In this document: piece after piece, positions 57,501 to 64,000 of the stretch | Position numbering within the stretch: position 1 is the first letter of the stretch | Layout: every line of letters begins with the position of its first letter | DNA from: Carallia brachiata | Taxonomy: Eukaryota; Streptophyta; Magnoliopsida; Malpighiales; Rhizophoraceae | Assembly: GCA_021464245.1 (NCBI GenBank) | Contig: JADCRB010000030.1 | Location: 3,922,213-3,986,212 of the forward strand | Length of the DNA: 64,000 nt | Direction of reading: 5' to 3' | Notes under the pieces: model-generated | Seen by the model: only the letters and a program-made list of their open reading frames with translations | The model's database searches: none | What the model was told of the DNA's origin: nothing | Program-made: the position numbers and the translations under genes

Positions 57501-58180
57501 AAAAAAAAAATATCTTTCAGCCTCCCAATCAAATTAAAAATGTTTTGTCTATCGCTGACTTTTTAACTACAGCCGGATTTTAGAATTATAATGTACAGTC
57601 ATATCCGCTATAAAAATGCAACTAATTATTAATTTAAGTTAATTACATTTTAAAAATATTACAATAATTATAAAATTAAAATTTAAAATTAGATAAATAT
57701 TTCTCTGAAAAAATCAATGCAATTACAATAAATTAACAATCGGTTACACTTTGTTGCTGTGTAGAGCTATATAATGTGACAGATATATATGAGCCTTAAA
57801 CTTTTTCCATTTAAATATTTGCACAATTTAGTCAGCTAATCAGATGGGCAAGAATATCAATACTGTTTTCCAAATGTCCCCAATAATCTTGCTTTTTCAC
57901 GACAATTGACACCCCTAGAAGTTTTCTTTTTGTTTTTTTTTTTTGAGTGGTTGAAAAAACTGAAAAAATGGACACAGAATGTGCGACTTTAGTAGTATTC
58001 TTTTGTTTTTTGTCCTCTTAATTTGGGCTGGTCTTTAATATAGGCCTATTTCCACAATGGACCAACAATAGCATATGCATGGATGCTTTATCTGTGGGCC
58101 TAGAGCAAAAGTCTGTGCCAAATTTTGTACTTTTGTGGAGCAAAATTCCAATCACTCAAAGGCCAGCCAACAATTTCTGA
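54530..58180. other. Unit B flank, no gene
   Basis: 54.53-56.27 kb matches the unit A upstream flank. 56.27-57.5 kb gives the non-inverted order of the segment that is inverted at 26.96-28.14 kb. 57.4-58.1 kb matches 17.5-18.0 kb. Only short frames. Confidence 0.6.
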
Positions 58181-58274
58181 AAAATGGAGATGGTGTAGTT
58201 CAGTTTTTTATTGAGCATTATATTTAAGTGTAAGATTGAAGGTTTGAATTCTACTTTTTATCAATTTTATTTCT

Positions 58275-58449
58275 ATTATATATATATATATATATATATG
58301 GCATTCTTCAGAAATTAAAAAAAAAAAAGAAAAAAAGAAAAGAAATGAAGCTAATACAAATTTTGATTAGCCGGTGTCATCATTTTCATGAGAATAAAAA
58401 GTGTTGCGTAAAGGACTATTTGTTATTTTATATATATATATATATATAT
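58275..58449. repeat. Two (TA)n microsatellites
   Basis: (TA)n tracts at about 58275-58299 and 58429-58449 separated by an A-rich run. No gene in 58.18-58.63 kb. Confidence 0.85.
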
Positions 58450-58635
58450 CTGTATGTGTGTATTTATTCAGATTTATGCAAATTAATTTCAACGGAAAGG
58501 AGCTCGTCATTTATTCATAGTTCGAGACTTTTTTTTTTTTTGATATTTTGACTGTGACTTGAATCTAAGTACAAGTGTTAAAACTGAGTACCGTTGCTTT
58601 GATAAACCCACTTCGCAAGAATGGGAAGCAAACTC

Positions 58636-59359
58636 TGTGAGGGGCTGTAAATTTTGAGACTGAAATTGTTAGATCTCAAAAATATAAATACAAATTACAA
58701 AAAAAAAAAAAATTTAAATTGATGTGGGGTCGATCTTTGTGTGAATCCTCAAATTAATGCTCATTCGTGATTTTTTTCAAGAGTTACGCGAGCTTGATCT
58801 TAATAGAAATAAATTCCACAGCTTTATTTTAAACTGAATAAATTCTGCTGAGAGTCGAGGCTGGATCTCAGGTATATGTTTGGACTACGATGAAAACTGT
58901 AGAGAGTTAATCTCAATCGAATTGGGTTGATTTCACTGAGAACCGTAGAGACTTGATATCAAATGGATTGATTTGACTTTGATGAGAGCCGTACGAATTT
59001 AATTTCAGACAAATTTTTAATATTTCAATATTTTAGATTTTTGCTCTAGCAGATTCCACTCAACAGCGACCAAAGAGCATACATTCAAAATATACTTAAA
59101 AATAAGTATATTAAATATTTTAGACTTTTGCTCTGGAATATCTAATTTAATGGTGACAAGAGATTATACGCCCGAAATACAGAAATGAGAAAAAGGGAAA
59201 TGAGAAGGAAATTTGCAATACTTTTAAATATTTTTCTTGGTAATTGATGCCTTCATGAGGTAAGGGGATGATGACCTATTTATAGGCCATCCTTACCACT
59301 GTGCCACCAACCACCAGCCAATCGCCGACCATTGTGAACTTTTTTTTTTACTGTTTGCA
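58636..59359 (-). repeat. 3' LTR of the gypsy element
   Basis: 724 bp. On the minus strand it starts TGCAAACAG, has CCTATAAATAGGTCATC (about 59272) and ends CCCCTCACA. Alignable with the LTRs at 9559, 12451 and 16653; preceded by the same CAAGTCTTGAAGTGAGGGC-like sequence. Confidence 0.75.
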
Positions 59360-61440
59360 AATGCCCTCACTTCAAGACTTATTGAGGAAATTTTTAGGAC
59401 ATGATCCAAATTGAGTATTAAAGTCTAGCTTGAAGTTAGAGATGTATCATCGAACGTTGAATCTAGATGTTCTTTAGCTCTGATTACCCCAACTAATGTT
59501 GAGCTTCCATGCTCGCAAAGAAATTTTTTTTATAGAACTTGAACTTCCATAGTTAGATGAGGATGATCCAATAAATAAAAAACTTGAACCTCCCCATAGA
59601 GAATCTAGTTCCATGGAATGATAAGGCTAACTTACAGAGAAATGGGCCGTAGTTATGATTCCTCTGTATGTCACGACGTAAGGAGAGTAGTTAGGATTTC
59701 TCCGTTCGTCGCCGCATCTGTGAACCCATAAGGATGATCACAACTTCTCTGCACATTGTAATAAATGTGAACTAAGGAGAGTAGTTAGAACTTTATCGAC
59801 CACGATGGCGTTAGAGGTTGATATTCGAGTGCTTTTAAATATCCCTCGAAGGGAATGACCTTTTCTCTTTTTAGCTTGTACGTCTCCAGCTTCTTAATTA
59901 AAAAACTTCTTGAAAAGAAAGTGTAAGGACTAGCCATCCTCTCTTTTTAGAGAGAAAGAAGAACTGAGAGGTGAGTTTTGTGACTTATGAATGTGGGAAA
60001 TATATAGACAACAAAAGTTACCTTTTTTTTTTTTTTTACAAAAGTCTAAAAAAATATATGCTGAATTTGGTGGGGTCCTTTTATGTGTCTTTCTGTTATA
60101 AGGGACAAACGAGGTGACGATCGATACATGTTGGAAAAGACAAGGTAGTGCCGTAAAAGTTGTTGCACCCTATCCTTGTCGGCCGACCTCTCGGGGCTCA
60201 ACGAGTAGCTCCGAGTCAATCGTGTCTTCGTTTGGCAGGCCGATAACGTCAACACTACTAGAAATTTCTTATTTGTTGACGTTGCTGGGGTATACTGAAA
60301 ATAGAGGTAGAGTTTTGCCAGAGTGACTCCCTCTTGGTGCAAGATTTCTTCTTAGGTTGAAGTATCCCTAAGGGATGAATCCCTAGCTGGAACTTGAAGT
60401 TCCATATGATAAGGAGTAAAACCTCCAGGACCAGTATGTGTATTGCTGCAGACAATAATTTTGGTCGAAATAGTCTTAAAGGACCATTGTAGTGGTAGAG
60501 CTTGATTTCGTTACTTCATTAGAGGAAGAAGCCATACTGGCGAGATTTACCATGAGAGCAGCTACGATGGTAGGAAACAGACTGTACTGTAGAAACAACA
60601 ACTCTCTGTTTTGCTCTCTCCTTATTTCTCCAATTTTAAACCAGAATACACATTTTTTTATTTGGACTACCTCGTATAGCCGCAGTCGTGAAGTAGGTTG
60701 GGAGAGCCGTGTTAACTGGAATAAGTACCTTCATTGTTGTGGAAGTACCACTCTAAGATTTGCAGTCGCGTAGGATACGGTCGCCATCTAGTGTGTGATG
60801 GCCTATCCTCTCCTTTGTATTGAAGTTTTGCAACTAGTTCTATCTTTCTTGTTGAAAGGGAGCAAAAGCTTGACATGCGGTGAAGATCAATAAAAGGTTG
60901 AGACTGGAACAATGATTCAAACTCAAACTCTCAATTGTTTTTATATTTTTGAGTCGTTCACAGTTTATACTTATGTGAGTTAAAAGTTTTAGATTGATTT
61001 CTTAGGCCGTTCACAGTTTATACTCATGCGAGTTAGGAGTTTTGGATTGGTTTATTGGTTTTTGGTTTTTGGGTTTAAGTTTTGGCTTCAAGTTTTAGGT
61101 AAGGATTTTGGGTTTTAGATTTAGGCTTTGAATTTGGGCTTTGAATTCAAGCTTTAGGTTCGAGTTTGGATTTAGGGTTTAAACTTGGGTTTTCGACTTT
61201 AGATTTGGACTCGAGTTTTTTGATTCAAGATTAGATTTGGATTAAAGTTTTTAGATTCAAGTTTGGATTTGGGCTTAGGTTTTTGGGCTTTATTCAAGTC
61301 TGTACACGTGCTTCAGAAATTTATTTTTTTCTAATTTTTTTCTATTTTTTTCTCTATTTCTTATTTATATCTATACATAATAACACTTTAGGAATTATTG
61401 TTGATCATGCCAATTCAAACGCCTTTTTGGTTTGACATGT
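59360..61440 (-). other. Non-coding 3' region of the gypsy element
   Basis: Between integrase and LTR. 61050-61290 is the inverted counterpart of the array at 10.85-11.26 kb, and 60945-61045 holds two units like the array at 11.34-12.27 kb (TTCACAGTTTATACTCATG). 60.1-60.3 kb is GC-richer (GGCCGACCTCTCGGGGC). Frames of 65-98 codons here show no domain. Confidence 0.6.
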
Positions 61441-62420
61441 AAGTGTTGTTGGTATACGCCTCTTGTACTAATTATGGCCCATCCTATTTGGAAGTGAACT
61501 TGTCTCCAGGTCGATGCTTCAAGTTGATGGGTCGTTGTACTGTGAGAACAAGGTCTCCCACTTGGAATGATCGAGGGTGAACTTTGTGGCAGAATGCGTT
61601 AGTAAGTTAGGTTTGGTAGCACTCAAGTTACTGTTATGCTTAGAGTTTCTTTTCATCAAGGGCTTATAACTCATCCAAATGCAGTCTAGAACAGCCATGT
61701 AGAGAGACGGGATTTGTGTTTCCAACAGTAGTATTGCCTCGACACCATAGACAAGTGCATACATTGTTGCCTGTGTTGAAGTGCGATAAATTGTGTGATA
61801 TGCCCATAACACCTCAAGAATTTTATCATGCCAGTCCCTTTTAGATTTAGAGATTACCTTTCACAGTAAGCTGCACAAGGTCTTATTAAATGCTTTAGCC
61901 AAGCCATTAAGTGGGGCATTGTACATTGACGACTTGTACTGATTGAACTTGAACATTTCGTAGCGTTTATCCATCAAACTGTTGTAAAACTGCTTACTGT
62001 TATCAGTGATGATGAACCGAAGAACTCTGTAGTGGTAGATCAGATGAGTTCAGATGAAATTGATAACATGTTCCCTCTCTAGTTCTCTTAGTGGAATAGT
62101 TTCAGCCCATTTTGAGAAGTAATTTATTGTTGCAAAAATGTATAGGTGACCCAAGGATGAATTTGGCAAAAGCCCAACTAAATCAAGTCCCCGTGCCTCA
62201 AAAGGTCAGGATGAAACGGTTGTATATAGCGACTCTAGTGGTTAATGTATGTAATTTGCATGGAACTAACATGCTTGATAAGTTTTAGCAAATTACAAAG
62301 CATCGTATACCATAGTCGGTCAATAGTACCCTATCCTTTTGAGTTGGAAGTGCAAGTTAGGTCCTGATTGATGTCCACAATAAATACCAGAATGTGCTTC
62401 TTTGAGAGCTTATTTTGCCT
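61441..62420 (-). pseudogene. Gypsy integrase
   Basis: Zinc-binding start in broken frames at about 62.25-62.40 kb (HSGI, then CGHQSGPNLHFQ and YQACQFHANYIH), and the end of the core as LWAYHTIYRTSTQATMYALV and YGVEAILLLETQIPSL (61519-61812). Motifs fit Tat-lineage integrase. Stops occur throughout. Confidence 0.8.
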
Positions 62421-62574
62421 TTTCATTGCCCAAACAATAAAGCAATACTCCATCAAATGACCTTCAATATAAAGTGTCTTCATATGAAGCGGGAAGCTCG
62501 ACGTTGAATTCTGTCTTATGATGACGATCTTCAGGCAGTTTTTCATGTTGTAGGTAGTCAATGATTGGTTGATG

Positions 62575-62973
62575 TTAACCATCAGCCTCAGTAAGATGTA
62601 TGAAGACGACGTTAGTCGTTTCACCTTCTTTATCACCATTCTGTGGCATAATCCGCTTCTGGAATATAGCAACCACTGTAGCTTGGATTTTTGACTTGGC
62701 GAGGGAGGTGACCAGATTAGCCAATGCATCTGCCTGAGAGTTTTCTCGACCAGAAATATAATCCAAGGTGATGCTTTCAAATTCATCCATCAGTAGTCGA
62801 GCCCGTCGACAGTAAGGTGCAAGATCTTCTTTTTTTAGATCATACAACCCGATAAGTTGATTGATGATGAGCTGAAAATCTCTATAGACATCCATTGTTG
62901 CAATCTTCATATTCACTGCCATTTGGAGACCAATGATTAACGTTTGGTATTCGGCGACATTATTTGAGCACAA
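62575..62973 (-). pseudogene. Second (archaeal-type) RNase H of the gypsy element
   Basis: Reads CSNNVAEYQTLIIGLQMAVN, then DVYRDFQLIINQLIGLYDLK, DEFESITLDYISGRENSQAD and ALANLVTSLA. The NNxAEYxAL, D-S/F-LIINQ and ENxxADALA motifs are those of the extra RNase H of Tat elements. Here YGDS has become YRDF, so a catalytic-region residue is altered. The frame itself is open for 132 codons. Confidence 0.85.
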
Positions 62974-63229
62974 TTCGTTGAGGATGATAGCATATGGTAG
63001 TATTTGTCGTTAAGGAGTGACAAATACTATGCCGACACTTGCACCATCGTGTCTTGTTGCACAATCAAAAAACATTGTCTGTGGTGGCAATGTCTTGATG
63101 TAAAAGACTTTTTCATCTAGAAAATCATTTGCACACTCCCAATCTGACAGGGTAAGATGATCTGCAAGGAAATCTGCCAAAGCCTACCCTTTGACTGCTT
63201 TCTGAGGCACATAGACAATGTCATAGTTT

Positions 63230-63490
63230 TGTAATATTACTGCCCACTTAACAAGTCACCCTGATAGGACTGGTCTATACAGATGTACTTGATTGGATCA
63301 GCTCTAGCAACGAGGCAAATTATGTGAGCTTGCAAATAGAGCTTCAGCATATCAATGACAAAGAAGAGTACTAGACACGTCTTTTCGATGGGTGAGTAGT
63401 TTAACTCCGAACCATTTAATGTTTTCCTTAGATAGTATAGGGCAACTTCCTTTCTTTGCTTATTCTCCTGTGCCAGCAAAGCTCCTAAAG
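63230..63490 (-). pseudogene. Gypsy RNase H
   Basis: LAQENKQRKEVALYYLRKTL, then NGSELNYSPIEKTCLVLFFV and LVARADPIKYI: the Ty3 RNase H segment that follows the RT thumb. Confidence 0.85.
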
Positions 63491-63737
63491 ATTTTTCTTA
63501 TACTGCGATGTAGAGAATTAGTGACCTTCCTTGAATTGGAGCACCAAAGACTGGTGGACTGGAAAGGTACTTTTTTATGCTTTCAAAGTCTTAGCTACAA
63601 GCTTCATCCCACTCGAAGTTGACATCATTTTTCATCAACTAGTGGAAAGGTTGACACCTCCCAGCTAAGTTAGAGGTGAAACAATGGATGTAAGCCAGTT
63701 TCTTTTGTAAACTCTGTAGCTCATGAAGATTTTTAGG

Positions 63738-64000
63738 CTAAAGTTTCTTTTGAAATGCCTTAACCTTTGACCGATCCACTTCGAAGCCACGATGACGTAT
63801 CACAAATCCAAAGAACTTACCTGATGTGATGTCAAATGCACACTTAAGAGAGTTCATCTTGAGCTGATGCTTGCGAAGTTTTTCAAACACCATCCTGAGA
63901 TCCCACAGATAATTTTTGCGCTCCATAGTCTTGACTACCAGGTCATCAACATATCGTTGAAAATCTTTTGCATGACACGCTGATAAGTGGCACGAGCATT
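63738..64000 (-). pseudogene. Gypsy reverse transcriptase, C-terminal part
   Basis: ATYQRVMQKIFN at the window edge, then in another frame the active-site YVDDLVVKT (about 63.94 kb), then LRMVFEKLRKHQLKMNSLKC and GKFFGFVIRHRGFEVD. About nine residues expected between KIF and YVDD are missing and the frame changes there. The rest of RT lies beyond the window. Confidence 0.85.

Larger units (their letters stand above)
37823..58180 (+). repeat. BBE repeat unit B (interrupted)
   Basis: Diverged copy of unit A. Collinear blocks are 37.82-40.38, 42.74-43.35 and 52.03-57.7 kb. The interruptions are the repeat at 40.38-42.74 and the nested Copia at 43356-52024. The last part (57.4-58.1 kb) matches the start of the preceding unit (17.5-18.0 and 18.6 kb), which shows a tandem arrangement. 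Confidence 0.8.
58636..64000 (-). mobile_element. Ty3/gypsy retrotransposon, Tat lineage, 3' part (runs off the window)
   Basis: Read from the right edge on the minus strand: reverse transcriptase, RNase H, a second archaeal-type RNase H, integrase, then a 2-kb non-coding 3' region with tandem arrays, then the 3' LTR (58636-59359). The extra RNase H between pol RNase H and integrase marks the Tat group (Ogre/Retand/Atlantys-like). All domains carry stops or frameshifts. Confidence 0.85.

Noticed and set aside
60046..60773. Frames of 65-98 codons near the gypsy 3' region
   Set aside because: No domain; they lie in the non-coding segment between integrase and LTR.
1..64000. A wholly new defence or biosynthetic system
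   Set aside because: Apart from BBE-like genes and transposon genes no cluster of co-oriented unknown genes exists; calling a system would not be supported.

Overview
This is plant nuclear DNA, most likely from a eudicot. It is AT-rich, genes are sparse, transposable elements dominate, and the only recognisable host gene family is the berberine-bridge-enzyme-like (BBE-like) FAD oxidases. There is no bacterial gene organisation, no tRNA or rRNA and no CRISPR array.

Layout. 1-7.8 kb: AT-rich DNA with a duplicated AT-rich block, three small inverted-repeat (MITE-type) elements and a frameshifted ABC1/ADCK-kinase gene fragment on the minus strand. 7.8-8.6 kb: a lone LTR on the minus strand. 8.9-9.5 kb: a fragment of a local repeat unit. 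9.56-13.22 kb: a non-coding LTR retrotransposon whose interior is two tandem-repeat arrays. 13.2-15.34 kb: a Mutator-like (MULE) element with a truncated transposase (SWIM and CCHC zinc fingers) and a convergent GRF zinc-finger gene; its right end abuts the promoter and first codons of a lost BBE-like gene. 16.5-17.5 kb: another 3' LTR. 17.5-26.3 kb: repeat unit A, with a long-ORF BBE-like gene (about 22.74-24.36 kb, minus). 26.3-28.8 kb: an inverted segment bordered by retroposon copies. 28.8-36.75 kb: a very decayed, non-coding Copia-type LTR element. 37.4-37.8 kb: a short CACTA-type element. 37.8-58.2 kb: repeat unit B, a diverged copy of unit A. It is interrupted by a CCGGT-rich repeat carrying an hAT-like element (40.4-42.7 kb) and by a Copia retrotransposon (43.36-52.02 kb), which itself holds a second LTR element (47.54-51.41 kb), which holds a solo LTR (47.66-48.49 kb). 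Unit B carries a BBE-like pseudogene (52.85-54.47 kb). 58.6-64.0 kb: the 3' part of a Tat-type Ty3/gypsy retrotransposon on the minus strand, running off the window.

How it fits together. The backbone is a small local array of BBE-like genes: one remnant, one long ORF and one pseudogene. It was copied as units that include long flanks and was then loaded with transposons. Both larger BBE copies carry their own pair of -2 and -1 deletions around the same exon segment; each pair sums to -3 and keeps the local ORF open while scrambling a conserved FAD-domain stretch. The non-coding LTR element at 9.56-13.22 kb shares its LTR and its two interior arrays, in the same order, with the gypsy element at 58.6 kb and is probably a parasite of that family. 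No complete, clearly functional host gene is certain; the 22.7 kb BBE-like ORF is the best candidate. Alignments quoted here were read by eye, so element boundaries are good to a few bases only where termini and target-site duplications are stated, and otherwise to tens of bases.
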